DNA from: Lacticaseibacillus absianus
Lineage (GTDB): Bacteria; Bacillota; Bacilli; Lactobacillales; Lactobacillaceae
Direction: 5' to 3'
Assembly: GCF_013407595.1 (NCBI RefSeq)
Contig: NZ_JABEKX010000001.1
Location: 886,522 to 950,521, forward strand
DNA: 64,000 nt
How positions within the stretch are numbered: the first letter of the stretch is position 1; the number at the start of each line of letters is the position of its first letter. Below are positions 19,412-29,202 of the stretch, piece by piece. The position numbers were made by a program, and so were the translations under genes. Below the pieces are notes generated by a model. The model was not told the origin of the DNA and did not search any database. It worked only from the letters and a program-made list of their open reading frames with translations.

Positions 19412-20215
19412 ATGGTCAATAAGAGTTATGAAATGAATTTTTGTGTGTACTGTGGTGCAAAGTTAACTGCTCGAAATAACCTTGGTATGCCTAAAAGTCA
19501 CGGCGCAAGAGGAATTGCACGTAAATTGCGCCACCGAGGTAAAACAAGACATAAGAAAGGCTACGTCGAGAAACGAGGCAAGATTCCGATTTCACACAAG
19601 CTGATTGAGAGACCCTCAGCAGCTAATATACGTTCTCGCATTGGTGACTGGGAGCTTGATACTGTCGTTGGCCGGGACGGTGGTGACGTTCTGGTCACTA
19701 TGATTGACCGACGTAGCCGATTGTTATTAGCGCAAAGAGCCACAGGTAGGAAGGCTTTGCCCGTGCTTGAAACATTGAAAGCAATGTTCGCAAAGATCCC
19801 ACATGAAATTCTGCATACAGTCACTCCTGATCGAGGAAAAGAGTTTGGACGGCATGGAGAGCTCACGGACCAGTATCAAGTGGAATTCTACTTTCCCAAT
19901 CCCCACGCACCTTGGGCTAGAGGAAGCAACGAAAATACAAATGGATTGATCAGGGAATATATTCCCAAGGGAATAGACATCGCTACGATTACAGACGAAG
20001 AAATCAACCGAATGGTGTGGCAAATCAATACCCGGCCGCGCAAGATGTTCGGATGGAAATCTTCACTGGAAGTCTTCTGGTCAGAGATGTTCCACTTAGC
20101 TTTACAATTCAAGGATGCAAAACGTAGCAACTTAAACTTGAGGGCAATTGCCCGCAGAACATTCTTACACTGTATCAGAGTATCAGAAATAGAACGAATT
20201 TCATTGAACCAATAG
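19412..20215 (+). pseudogene. Chimeric frame: zinc-ribbon start fused to truncated IS30 transposase
   Basis: The first 25 residues (MNFCVYCGAKL from residue 8) look like the start of a zinc-ribbon gene of the kind seen elsewhere in the element, but only one Cys pair remains. From about residue 30 the frame continues as the C-terminal two thirds of an IS30 transposase: IGDWELDTVVG with the first catalytic Asp, VTPDRGKEF with the second, and PHAPWARGSNENTNGLIRE with the Glu. The N-terminal HTH is lost. It most likely arose by an IS30 insertion or deletion inside a zinc-ribbon gene. Confidence 0.7.
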
Positions 20216-20240
20216 AGAACATTAAAATTAGGAGGATGTT

Positions 20241-20774
20241 TTGACAACTAATAAAGCACACAATTTGAGTCTCTCAGCATTGATGTTAGCAGTATTGATC
20301 GTTTGCTCACAGCTAACCATTCCGCTTCCCATCGTTCCAATAACGCTCCAAACATTGGCAGTAGGCATTATCGCCACCATGTTGTCCCCAGGCTATTCGG
20401 TTTTAGTCGTATCGGCATATATCATTCTAGGCGCCATTGGTTTACCCGTCTTTGCCGGTCTTTCCGGCGGAGCACCTGTATTAGCAGGACCAACTGGTGG
20501 CTATATATGGGCCTTTCTAGTTTATGCACTCATAACCTCGCTACTGTTAAAAGTAACTGATAAATCGGCATTTGCTGTATTTCTTATGAACGCGATTGGG
20601 GCGATTGCTCAACTGTTCCTTGGAACGCTTTGGATTCAGTTATTCATGCATGCCTCAATTTTAAAAGCCTTCTCTATTGGCTTCTTCCCGTTCCTTATTC
20701 CCCTAATCATAAAGGTGATACTTGTAACGGCAGTATATGAAGGACTAAAAAAGGCAATCGTTTCATTTGCTTGA
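20241..20774 (+). CDS. bioY: BioY biotin transporter S-component
   Basis: 177-residue, six-helix membrane protein. Matches BioY: SALMLAVLIVCSQLTIPLP near the N-terminus, PITLQTLAVG, then GLPVFAGLSGG and GPTGGYIWAF. BioY is the substrate-binding part of the ECF-type biotin transporter and uses the shared EcfAA'T module coded elsewhere. Start is TTG 20241, fixed by AGGAGG five bases upstream. It lies 25 bp after the IS30 remnant and 60 bp before a gene start that is cut by IS66, so its operon is broken. Confidence 0.9.
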   Translation: MTTNKAHNLSLSALMLAVLIVCSQLTIPLPIVPITLQTLAVGIIATMLSPGYSVLVVSAYIILGAIGLPVFAGLSGGAPVLAGPTGGYIWAFLVYALITSLLLKVTDKSAFAVFLMNAIGAIAQLFLGTLWIQLFMHASILKAFSIGFFPFLIPLIIKVILVTAVYEGLKKAIVSFA

Positions 20775-20836
20775 CCCCCAAGATCAACAACTCTTCTACT
20801 CGCATCAAATTAATAGTTAAGACAGGAGTCTTACTT

Positions 20837-20880
20837 ATGGCAAATTCTACGATCAGGCAGGCCGATATACTGTTAAGAGG
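20837..20880 (+). pseudogene. Start of a gene cut off by IS66
   Basis: ATG 20837 behind AGGAG begins MANSTIRQADILLR and is then interrupted by an IS66 end at 20880. It follows bioY and may have been co-transcribed. Too short to identify; the rest of the gene is not seen in the window. Confidence 0.45.
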
Positions 20881-20965
20881 TGAGCACCCAATAACAGACC
20901 GAATATGAATCGCCGTTGCCTGGCGGTATCCTTACCTCATCATAACGAAATGGTGAGGTATTTAT

Positions 20966-21148
20966 ATGGCAGATAAACCAGAAATCGTCCAAATCAAGAT
21001 GGACAAAACCCTGCATTCTCAAATCCAAGCACCGACCAAAGCGCTACAGATCAAGATTGACAGTAACAAGTCAGTCGTAGTCTACAATCATATTCAAGGT
21101 TACATTCTTGAAGCGCTCATGAAAGCCGTGTTTACTGATGCTCATTGA
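20966..21148 (+). CDS. tnpA: IS66 TnpA-like small protein (copy A)
   Basis: 60-residue product of the first IS66 gene (ending LEALMKAVFTDAH). Its stop overlaps the tnpB start by 11 bases, as in the other copies. Small IS66 partner protein of unknown exact role. Confidence 0.7.
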   Translation: MADKPEIVQIKMDKTLHSQIQAPTKALQIKIDSNKSVVVYNHIQGYILEALMKAVFTDAH

Positions 21149-21503
21149 TCCAACACGACTTCACGGAATCTATTTGGTGTGCGGTAGAACTGATCTGCGC
21201 CGCGGTATTGATGGCCTAGCGGCAGTCGTTCAAGAGCAATACCAACTCGATCCGCATAATCAGTCGCTTTACTTATTCTGTGGGCGTCGTAAGGACCGAT
21301 TCAAAGCATTATTCTGGGACGGTGATGGTTTCATATTATTATACAAACGCATTGAGAATGGCCACATTCAGTGGCCAACCAATCAAAACGAGGTGAAGAA
21401 ACTCCACACAAAGCAACTTGTTCGTCTACTTTCAGGTTGGGCAATTGAATCGTCAATCAAGCCGATACGACCGCCAAAAAGTAATCATGGTCAAACGCGA
21501 TGA
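21138..21503 (+). CDS. tnpB: IS66 TnpB (copy A)
   Basis: 121 residues with the IS66 Orf2 (TnpB) signature YLVCGRTDLRRGIDGLA and later FCGRRKDRFKALFWDGDG. Required with TnpC for IS66 transposition. Intact, but its tnpC partner is truncated. Confidence 0.85.
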   Translation: MLIDPTRLHGIYLVCGRTDLRRGIDGLAAVVQEQYQLDPHNQSLYLFCGRRKDRFKALFWDGDGFILLYKRIENGHIQWPTNQNEVKKLHTKQLVRLLSGWAIESSIKPIRPPKSNHGQTR

Positions 21504-21546
21504 TTAGTGATAAGCTACTGCCAACAAAGATAACGAGGCAGTGCAA

Positions 21547-21716
21547 ATGGCAACCACGACGGAAGATCTGCTTAAACAAGCACTCGAACAAAACGCCAAA
21601 TTACTTGAACAAGTTCAACTCCTGACGGAGCAAGTAGCTTATTTAACTCATCATCGTTTTGGGCGTAGTTCGGAACAAATCGATCCCAACCAAACCTCAT
21701 TGTTGGGTAAGCACCT
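21547..21716 (+). pseudogene. tnpC: IS66 TnpC fragment (copy A)
   Basis: First 56 codons of the IS66 transposase (MATTTEDLLKQALEQN, leucine-zipper-like region) up to the join with copy B. Catalytic domain absent. Confidence 0.8.
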
Positions 21717-21791
21717 AATAATCGACCGGATATGAATGCGTCTAAATTCAAGATATCATTACCTCATCATAAAGATTGGTGAGGTATTTTA

Positions 21792-21974
21792 ATGGAAAAT
21801 AAACCCGAGATTGTTCAAATCAAGATGGACCGTCCACCACGCGCTCAACCATCGGCGCCCTCCAAAGCGTTACAGATCAAGATCAATCAGAATAAGTCGG
21901 TCGTTGTCTACAACCACATCCAAGGCTATATCTTGGATGCCTTGATGAAAGCTGTGTTCAGTGATGCTCATTGA
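21792..21974 (+). CDS. tnpA: IS66 TnpA-like small protein (copy B)
   Basis: 60 residues, same family as copy A (ending LDALMKAVFSDAH); overlaps tnpB by 11 bases. Confidence 0.7.
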   Translation: MENKPEIVQIKMDRPPRAQPSAPSKALQIKINQNKSVVVYNHIQGYILDALMKAVFSDAH

Positions 21975-22329
21975 TCCGACTAAGCTTCACGGTATCTATT
22001 TGGTATGCGGAAAGACCGATCTACGTCGCGGTATTGATGGCCTTGCGACGATCGTTCAAGAACAATATCAACTCGATCCTCAAAACCAGGCACTGTACCT
22101 GTTTTGTGGTACTCGAAAGGATCGGTTCAAAGCACTGTACTGGGATGGTGATGGCTACTTATTGCTATACAAGCGTGTCGAAAATGGTCGCTTTCAGTGG
22201 CCAAACACACAAGGAGAGGTGAAGAAGCTCCATACTAAACAATTGATTCGCTTACTTTCCGGATGGGCGATTGAATCAACGATCAGGCCTATCCAACGGT
22301 CAACAAGTAACGCTAGTCAAAGACGGTGA
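21964..22329 (+). CDS. tnpB: IS66 TnpB (copy B)
   Basis: 121 residues with YLVCGKTDLRRGIDGLA. ATG 21964 is preferred over GTG 21961 by comparison with the other copies. Confidence 0.85.
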   Translation: MLIDPTKLHGIYLVCGKTDLRRGIDGLATIVQEQYQLDPQNQALYLFCGTRKDRFKALYWDGDGYLLLYKRVENGRFQWPNTQGEVKKLHTKQLIRLLSGWAIESTIRPIQRSTSNASQRR

Positions 22330-22372
22330 TTCATGGTAAGCTACTGCCAACAAATATCACGAGGTAGCGTCA

Positions 22373-23899
22373 ATGGCAACCACGACTGAAGACTTACTCA
22401 AGCAGGCACTTGAGCAGAATGCGCAATTGATCCAACAAGTCCAGCAACTCACCGAACAGGTGGCGTATTTAACGCGCCAACGTTATGGTAGTCGTTCAGA
22501 GCGGATCGATCCCAACCAAACATCGCTATTAGGTGACGATAGTGTTTTTACCAACCCAGAGCAAACTGGGCAACAAAGCGAAGAAGTAACAGATGATGAA
22601 CCGCTTATGCCTCGTAAGCCCAAAGCGACGCGGCGGCAGCTATTGGCGAAGAATCTACCGGTAAGAACTACTATCGTTCCTAAGACAGATGAACATTGCG
22701 ACCAAGGGCACGATTTGAGGACGATGGGTACGCACTTCGTTCGCGAAGTCGTTCACCGGATTCCAGGACGTTTATTTGTCGAGAAGATCTACGAACAAAC
22801 CTACAAGTGTATGACTTGTGAACTGGAAGATGAGGGTAGTCACGTCTATCATGGTGCAGCGCCGAAGGCACTGATTGCCCATAGCATCGCGACGCCATCG
22901 TTGGTCGCGTCTATCCTGCATCAAAAATACATCTTGGGGACACCACTTTAACGACAACTCAAAGATTGGCAGCGTGCAGGTGTCCTACTCAGCGAAACGA
23001 CGGTGGCCAATTGGGTGATTAAGTGCGCCGAGTTGGTGAAGCCCGTCTACGACCTGATGCGCACTCACTTGATGAGCCAAGGGTTTCTTCAAGGTGACGA
23101 GACGCCTTATCAGGTCCTTCAAGAGCCTGGCAAGTCTGCGCAAAGCAAGTCGTATATTTGGGTTGCGCGAAGCATCACACGGTGCGATACCCCGATCGTG
23201 GTGTATGCCTATGCGAATACTCGTTCCGGGAAGTTCGCGCAAAGTCTGTACAGCGGTTTTCCAGGAGTACTTCAATGTGACGGCTACGCCGGATACAATC
23301 TTCTCGGCGACACGATCACCCGGGTTGGTTGTTGGGCACATGTGCGGCGCAAGTTCTTTGATGACTTCAAAAACACTAAGCAGATGACACCTGGTCTAAA
23401 GCTACTTAACCAGATGTTCGCATTTGAACGAGACTGGGCCAGTCTGGATAGCGTGTCACGTTTGAACAAGCGGCAACAAGAGCTGAAACCGTTGATAGAA
23501 CGATTCTGGCAATGGTGTGATCAGGCCGACGACCTGCCGAAAGATCGGTTGGGAAAGGCCCTCGCCTACGCGCAAGGCCAACGTGCAGCACTAAACCGGG
23601 TCCTAGACTATGGCGAGATCGATCTGAGCAACAACGCATCCGAGCGTAATATGAAGAGCTACGTGATTGGGCGGAAGAACTGGCTGTTCAGCACGAGTCC
23701 CAAAGGTGCAGAAGCCAACGCTATTTGGATGACGATCGTCGAGACCGCCAGGGCTAATGGAGTGGATCCACGCGACTATATCACTCAGCTACTAGAAATA
23801 GTCTCACAGCTGCCAACCTTCGCGAAAGCTGAATCGTTGGAGGCGTGTTTGCCATGGAAATCAATGAGTATCGATTCAAGCGTGAAAACAATCGCTTGA
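22373..23899 (+). pseudogene. tnpC: IS66 TnpC transposase with in-frame stop (copy B)
   Basis: The frame is continuous for 508 codons except for TAA at 22949-22951, where copies C and D have TAC or TAT for Tyr (LGTPLYRQ). Upstream lies the zinc-finger region, downstream the DDE domain (FLQGDETPYQV, LQCDGYAGYNLL, NNASERNMKS with Glu). A single-base nonsense change is the only obvious defect. Confidence 0.88.
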
Positions 23900-23972
23900 A
23901 ACTAGCATAGGCCAACAATCTCAACGGACGAGATTGTTGGCTTATTTCAACGGTCGGCTATTAGGTGCTTAC

Positions 23973-24102
23973 GATCCTCTTCCAGTTTGATGCGAACAAT
24001 CTCTGGCTTCTCATCCAATAAAAATCACCTCACCATATTTGATGAGGCAATCATATCGCCCAGAAGCTAGCATTCATATCCGGTCTGTTATTAGGTGCTT
24101 AC
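23973..24102 (-). repeat. IS66 left-end fragment
   Basis: Minus-strand copy of the first 130 bp of an IS66 very similar to copy C, including the terminal repeat (ending at 24102) and the first dozen tnpA codons. It abuts copy B directly, showing a past recombination between IS66 copies. The stretch 24103-24207 has no gene. Confidence 0.8.
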
Positions 24103-24207
24103 CCAAAAAGGCCCACGGCATGTCAACTTCGACCCCACTTTACCAAAAAGAAAAGTGGTGAACCACGATTCCGTCGAATCATGATTCACCACTAATTTTC
24201 CTCAACT

Positions 24208-24531
24208 AATCAGATCAACTCATACGTGGGCATTGATCTGCGACACTATGAATCCGGCAACTACGAGGCAGCCGATCACATCTCCAAGCGGGGTAATCCC
24301 TACGCCCGTAAGATCCTGTTCAAGATGATTGGGACCATGGATTCGGTCGCTAAGCTGCCTAACCACCCCAACCACATCGTTGATTACTACGAAAAGAAAA
24401 AACAATCTTCTCAGTCGAAAGGGACTAAGAAGATTGCCATTGCGGCGGTTTCCCGCCTCATCAGAACTATTTACCACCTTGTCATGCACAATCAGACTTA
24501 TGACTACCAGAAAGCCTCGCTAGGCAGGTAA
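24208..24531 (+). pseudogene. IS110-family transposase C-terminal fragment
   Basis: About 105 codons matching the C-terminal Transposase_20 part of IS110-type enzymes (YESGNYEAADHISKRGNPYA). The N-terminal DEDD nuclease domain is missing. 24532-24725 holds no recognisable gene. Confidence 0.75.
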
Positions 24532-24725
24532 GCAAAGCCGTCATGCACAATTCCATTCTATAGGCTTTGTTCAAAAACCGAAAGAGCAAAGTTCTGTTTG
24601 GTGTACCTCAAGGACCCTTCAGAAGCATCACTACATTCTCCTGAGGACCCGAACCAAGGACTTTGTAGGAATCAATAACGAATCAAGAAAAGAAATTCCT
24701 TGATAGGCTTGACTTTGGGTAGAAA

Positions 24726-24783
24726 AAAGGCTGGCTCATTATCGATAGGGAGGATTCTTATCGGTAATGGGCCGGCCCTTTAC
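24726..24783 (-). terminator. Terminator of the nan-type operon
   Basis: Read on the minus strand, a long imperfect stem (GGCCGGCCCATTACCGATA pairing with TATCGATAATGAGCCAGCC) is followed by T6, just after the esterase stop. Confidence 0.7.
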
Positions 24784-24788
24784 CGATG

Positions 24789-25607
24789 CTATGCAGAAAA
24801 GTTTTCTTTTACCCAGTTCTGAAACAACGTCGGCCAGATCGCCACCTGCGGGTCAACTTCTGTTCCCTTGCGCGTTCGAGTTTCGTCCGTTGCCAGACTC
24901 AGACCATGGCCGCCGTTGGGGAAAAGATGCAGCTCCGCCGGCACCCTGGCAGAGCGCAGCTTTTGCACAAACTGCAGTGAGTTCTCAGCTGGGACTAAAT
25001 CATCGGCCATGGTGTGCCAGAGAAATGTTGGCGGTGTCTCGGCCGTGACGTGCAGCTCAGGACTGACATCGTGCAGCAAGGTCGGATTGTGTTTCTCCGG
25101 CCCGAGCAGATGGTCAATGGAGGACTGGTGGGTATACTGGCCAGCAGTCAGGACAGAATAGGCCAGGGCGAGACCGCTGGGCCGCAACAGGCGCGGATCG
25201 CTGGCCGTGTCTTGCAATACAGGGGCGGACCACATCGTGGCCAAGCTGGCCGCGAGATGGCCGCCGGCGGAGAAACCCAGGACGATGATGCGGTCCGGTT
25301 CCACGTGCCACGCGGCAGCGTTGTGCCGAATCAGCAGAATCGCTTGGGCCGCTTGGCGCAGGGCGATGGGATACAGTGCCGGATAAACCGAGTATTTCAA
25401 GATAAAAGCATGATAGCCCCTCCCCAGGACCTTCAAGGCCACTGGTTCTGCCTCCCGGGGCGAAATGAACTCGTAACCGCCGCCCGGAAAGATCAGCACG
25501 GCCGGGCGAACGCGGTCGCTGCCCATTTCATGATTATTGTCAATGACATAGCCCGTGAATTGGGCGGTGCCCGGGCCTTCAGTGATGACTTTTTGGATAT
25601 AGTGCAC
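24789..25607 (-). CDS. Alpha/beta hydrolase, acetyl-esterase-like
   Basis: 272-residue cytoplasmic hydrolase of the esterase/lipase (BD-FAE, acetyl xylan esterase-like) group. The oxyanion region is FPGGGYEFISPREAEP, the nucleophile elbow is GFSAGGHLAAS (Ser near residue 118), and acid/His candidates lie in MADDLVPAENS and PNGGHGLSLA. No signal peptide. It is the last gene of a minus-strand operon with RpiR-type regulator, nanK and nanE. In that setting it may remove acetyl groups from sialic acid or amino sugars; this role is inference. A terminator follows. Confidence 0.8.
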   Translation of the reverse strand: MHYIQKVITEGPGTAQFTGYVIDNNHEMGSDRVRPAVLIFPGGGYEFISPREAEPVALKVLGRGYHAFILKYSVYPALYPIALRQAAQAILLIRHNAAAWHVEPDRIIVLGFSAGGHLAASLATMWSAPVLQDTASDPRLLRPSGLALAYSVLTAGQYTHQSSIDHLLGPEKHNPTLLHDVSPELHVTAETPPTFLWHTMADDLVPAENSLQFVQKLRSARVPAELHLFPNGGHGLSLATDETRTRKGTEVDPQVAIWPTLFQNWVKENFSA

Positions 25608-25636
25608 TGCCGCAGCGCCTGCTTTCTAAAGAAATT

Positions 25637-26452
25637 TTACCAGGGATGAATGACCGAGATCGTCCGCGCCATGTCGGCCGCGTGCGCCGGATCGCGGAGC
25701 AGATAAACGGACAGGACGTCGATCAGGTACATCAGAGAGAACTGGGAATTGATGAAATTCTCCCGGTTCAGGAACAGCGCATTATACACCAAGACCGTGA
25801 TTTCACTGGTCTCGGTCAGCTTGCTCTTTTGGAAGCTGGTGAACGAAATGATCGTCGCACCCTGCTGGCGGGCCAGTTGTGCGGCCTCAATGACTTCCAC
25901 GGTGTTCCCGGAGATTGAGATGCAGATGACCAGGTCTTTCGCCGTAAGCAGGGAGGCAGCAATTTTCATACTGTGGGAATCGGTGCAGGCGAAAGCCGTT
26001 GACCCCATCCGGCTTAAGCGCGTTTCGAATTCCTTGGCCGTCAGCCCGGAACTGCCGATACCGTAGACGTAAATCTTGCGGGCTTGGGAGATTTTGGCCA
26101 CTACTTGGGTAATGGTCTCCTCGTCCAGGCGTTCGACGCTCTTATTGATCACGTGCTTGTAGAATTCGTTGATCTGCTGCAGTGTGTCGTCAGAATTGGC
26201 GGCCGGGACCGGCCGCTGTTCCGTCGTGACGACGGCCAGCTGGATTTTAAAATCCGCGTAGCTTTTACAGTCGATTTTCTGACTGAACCGATTCACCGTC
26301 GCGATGGACGTGTGGGTGACTTGGGCCAGTTGAGTAATTTTCATTTCCCGGACGTCCCGGGGGTGATTGACGACGTAGAGCGCCACGGCGCGTTCTTTGG
26401 GATGAAATGCGTTAAACGTGCGCTCGATCGTCTTGAGAATGTCCATGTCCAT
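25637..26452 (-). CDS. MurR/RpiR-family transcriptional regulator
   Basis: 271-residue regulator with an N-terminal HTH_6 domain (about 1-75, ITQLAQVTHTSIATVNRFSQ) and a C-terminal SIS sugar-phosphate domain (YGIGSSGLTAKEF, ISISGNTVEVIEAA). The family senses phosphosugars; in nan operons the effector is usually ManNAc-6P or GlcNAc-6P. ATG 26452 follows AGAGGCGG and overlaps the end of nanK by about 40 bases, so the genes are coupled. 29 bases separate it from the esterase. Confidence 0.87.
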   Translation of the reverse strand: MDMDILKTIERTFNAFHPKERAVALYVVNHPRDVREMKITQLAQVTHTSIATVNRFSQKIDCKSYADFKIQLAVVTTEQRPVPAANSDDTLQQINEFYKHVINKSVERLDEETITQVVAKISQARKIYVYGIGSSGLTAKEFETRLSRMGSTAFACTDSHSMKIAASLLTAKDLVICISISGNTVEVIEAAQLARQQGATIISFTSFQKSKLTETSEITVLVYNALFLNRENFINSQFSLMYLIDVLSVYLLRDPAHAADMARTISVIHPW

Positions 26453-27325
26453 GCGCCGCCTCTTTCTGTAAATAGTGGTAGAGAGCCCCATACATCCCGG
26501 CTTCGTTGCCTAGGGTGGCTGTCTTCAGGGCGGTGGCCGCGTATTGCTGCGCGGTGAGCCGCTGGCGAAACGCCGCGTCCAGCAATTGGCCGAACTCGGG
26601 GGCGCCTTCGATGATGCCGCCGCCAATGATGAATAATTCGGGATTCAGTAAATGATTGATATTGACGAGTTCACTGGCGATGCCGTCCAGCCAGAGCTGC
26701 ACGGCGTTTTGCACATCTGGAGTGCCGTCACGAAAGGCGTGCACGACCTGATAGCCGGTAGTGAAGGGCTGATTGGCAGCGTCCGCGGCCCGGTGGATCA
26801 GTGCCTGCGTGTTGGCGTAGGTTTGGAAATCCTGGCCGTTTTGATTCACGCAACCCACTTCCCCGGCACCGAAACTGGCGCCGCGGTAGAGCTGGCCGTT
26901 GATCAGAATGGCGCCGCCGATGCCGGTACCAATGGTCATACAGAAAATATGCTGCTTGGGATAGTGATTGCGCCACAACTCGCCGAGCAAGGCACAATTC
27001 ACATCGTTTTCGACCCAGCAGGGGACACCGGTGCTGTTCTCAACACTCTGTTTTAACGGCGTGCCCATGTAACCGGGAATTGTGTAGCCGGCCGAGACGA
27101 TCGTGCCAGTGTCCGGATCAACTACGCCCGCACTGACGATGGCGACACCGGTGATACCAGAGTGGTGGTACGCCTGGTAAATGGTCCCGGCTTGGGCGGC
27201 AATGTGATTGTCCGCAGCCGTCTTTCCGTCGGCGTTTCTTGTACTGCGGTGATGCGCTCACCGGCTTCAGTGAACAGGGCATGTTTGATTGTCGTACCGC
27301 CAATATCCAGCGCAAGCAGGGCCAT
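26412..27325 (-). pseudogene. nanK: ROK-family N-acetylmannosamine kinase, frameshifted
   Basis: Start ATG 27325 (AGGAGG, spacing 8) reads MALLALDIGGTTIKHAL, the ROK phosphate-binding motif. Near 27228 the frame is lost after TPTER; the next frame resumes as KTAADNHIAAQAGTIYQAY and carries on with WVENDVNCALLGE, the ROK zinc-site neighbourhood, TIGTGIGGAILINGQ and the C-terminus. One missing base in the run GAAAG explains it. Intact ROK kinases of about 300 residues phosphorylate ManNAc. The order nanE-nanK supports the sialic or amino-sugar role. Confidence 0.82.
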
Positions 27326-27327
27326 GG

Positions 27328-28027
27328 TCACGCCTCCTGTTCTTCCGGCTGATCAATGGCCGCAACAAACCGTTTGGCGATTTGCTGCGGGCGGGTGATC
27401 GCGCCGCCGACTACAACGGCGAATGCCCCGAGATCCATGGCCCGCCGCGCCTTTTCCGGCGTATCGATCTTGCCTTCGGTGATCACCGGTTTTGTGACCG
27501 CTGGAATCAGCTGTTTCAGATAAGCAAAGTCGTTGTCAGCAATGTTTTGCCCCTGGGTCTCGGCCGTGTAGCCGTGCATTGTCGTGCCGATGATATCGAA
27601 CCCCAGCTGTTGCGCCTGCAAAGCTTCCGTCACCGTTGCCGTGTCGGAAGCTTTGCAGAATCTGGGGATACTTGGCCCGGGCATAGGCGATTAATTCCGC
27701 CAGCGGCATTTCCGGACGGGGATGGTTCGTGGCATCCATGGCAATGATTTCCACCCCGCAGAAATCCAGCTGGTCAATTTCCAGCGACGTCGGCGTGATG
27801 TACACCGGTGATCCCGGATACTCCCGCTTGATAATGCCAATCATGGGTAAAGAGACCACCTCCCTGATCGCCAGAATATCGATCATTGAGTTGGCCCGGA
27901 TCCCCGCCGCCCCAGCCGATTCGGCGGCCTTGGCCATACGGGACATGATATAACTGCTGTGCAACGGTTCATCAGGCAATGCCTGACACGAGACAATCAG
28001 GTGGCCTTTGAGTGTATTCAAGTCCAT
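27328..28027 (-). pseudogene. nanE: N-acetylmannosamine-6-phosphate 2-epimerase, frameshifted
   Basis: Starts MDLNTLKGHLIVSCQALPDE behind AAAGAGGG. The TIM-barrel frame holds GAAGIRANSM, IGIIKREYPGSPVYITPT and VEIIAMDATNHPRP (catalytic Lys in IGIIKRE). The frame shifts at about 27650-27665 (after YPQIL), and the second part (SDTATVTEALQAQQLGFDI, VITEGKIDTPEKARRA, VVGGAITRP) lies in another frame. NanE converts ManNAc-6P to GlcNAc-6P. Together with the nanK frameshift this points to a decaying operon or sequence errors. No nanA or transporter is seen nearby. A weak cre-like TGTGAGCGGTTAAG lies upstream (about 28090). Confidence 0.83.
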
Positions 28028-28924
28028 GATCAGACCCTCTTTCCGCTAAGATGCATTACACCGCGTGCTGCGGGTAATGGCAAATAACCTTGTGAGCGGT
28101 TAAGGGCGCAAAAACTGTGTTACGCCACGAGTTTAAGATACCATATGGAAATGATTTTTGCAGTAGATATGTGATGGATATCATTTACATAAGTGGGAAA
28201 TTGCGGTGTATTTACAGGGCCTTCTGGTTCAAAGCAGGACGGGGAACTAAGTGGTGAAAGATTCTGTGGTATTATCGACACATCATGTATTGAGGGAGAA
28301 GTCGAATGGAATTAGGGGAGTTTTTCCGCCAGCAGCGGCTGGATAGCAATTTGACGATTCATCAGGTGGCGCATGGCATTATTTCTGACGCGGCGTTGTC
28401 CCGTTTTGAGCGTGGGGAAAATGAGCTGAGCACGCAGTCTTTCTTGCAGCTGTTACCGCGGTTGAATGGCAACCCTGATTATTTGCAATATGGGTATGCT
28501 GGTCTTGATTCGGCCAATCCGCTAGCTGGTCCAAGCGGTACACTTAAAACGTATCATGATTGGGGTCTGCACTTGCTGGCGCTTTTTGATAAGACCGGCT
28601 GGCCGTATTATCGGTTGGCGGGAATTGAACGGTTGATCATTACGGATACGTATACGCAAAAAGGAGAAGCAACCCGGGATATGGTTCAGGTTGTTCTTAC
28701 TCATCTCAACCAGGTTCAACCATGGGGTACATTTGAAATTCGTCTCGCGTCCAGGTTGACCCGGTCATCATTGCTAGAGCAGTCTGAATTGCTGCACTTA
28801 CTGGAACAATGTTGGGCTGTGGCCCGGCAACACGCCACAGAGATGGAAATTGCCTGGTCAGAATCGCCGTTTGCTTACGCTGTCATTGCATGCCAGGCAA
28901 TCAGCATGGAACTGATTTACCGGA

Positions 28925-28932
28925 ATCAATTT
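28925..28932. repeat. 8-bp target duplication, left
   Basis: ATCAATTT directly before IS66 copy C; repeated at 31263-31270. Eight bases is the usual IS66 duplication. Confidence 0.9.
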
Positions 28933-29016
28933 GTAAGCACCTAATAACAGACCGGATATGAATGCCAGCTTCTGGGCGATATGATTGCCTCATCAAATAT
29001 GGTGAGGTGATTTTTA

Positions 29017-29202
29017 TTGGATGAGAAGCCAGAGATTGTTCGCATCAAATTGGAAGAGAATCAACGCCGGCAGACTCAGAGCGTGCCGACTAAGGCGTTC
29101 CAGATCAGGATTGGTGACAATAAGACCGTGGTGGTCTATGGCCGGATTCAAGGTTACATTCTTGACGCCCTACTGAAAGCCGTGTTCAACGATGCTCATT
29201 GA
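29017..29202 (+). CDS. tnpA: IS66 TnpA-like small protein (copy C)
   Basis: 61 residues starting at TTG 29017, where copy D has ATG (DEKPEIVRIKLEENQRR). Overlaps tnpB by 11 bases. Confidence 0.7.
   Translation: MDEKPEIVRIKLEENQRRQTQSVPTKAFQIRIGDNKTVVVYGRIQGYILDALLKAVFNDAH

Larger units (their letters stand above)
20880..21716 (+). mobile_element. IS66 copy A, 3' part lost
   Basis: Left terminal repeat GTGAGCACCCAATAACAGAC at 20880, then tnpA, tnpB and the first 56 codons of tnpC. Copy B begins inside tnpC at 21717. No 8-bp duplication flanks copy B, so the join arose by recombination or deletion and not by a simple nested insertion. Confidence 0.82.
21717..23972 (+). mobile_element. IS66 copy B, near complete
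   Basis: Left repeat starts GTAAGCACCTAATAATCGAC (21717); right repeat is CGGTCGGCTATTAGGTGCTTAC (ends 23972). 2,256 bp with tnpA, tnpB and a tnpC broken by a nonsense codon. Flanks differ (ATTGTTGG left, GATCCTCT right), so no target duplication. Confidence 0.85.

Noticed and set aside
28085-28105. cre-like site TGTGAGCGGTTAAG upstream of nanE
   Set aside because: The last two positions of the cre consensus do not match; too weak to list as a feature.
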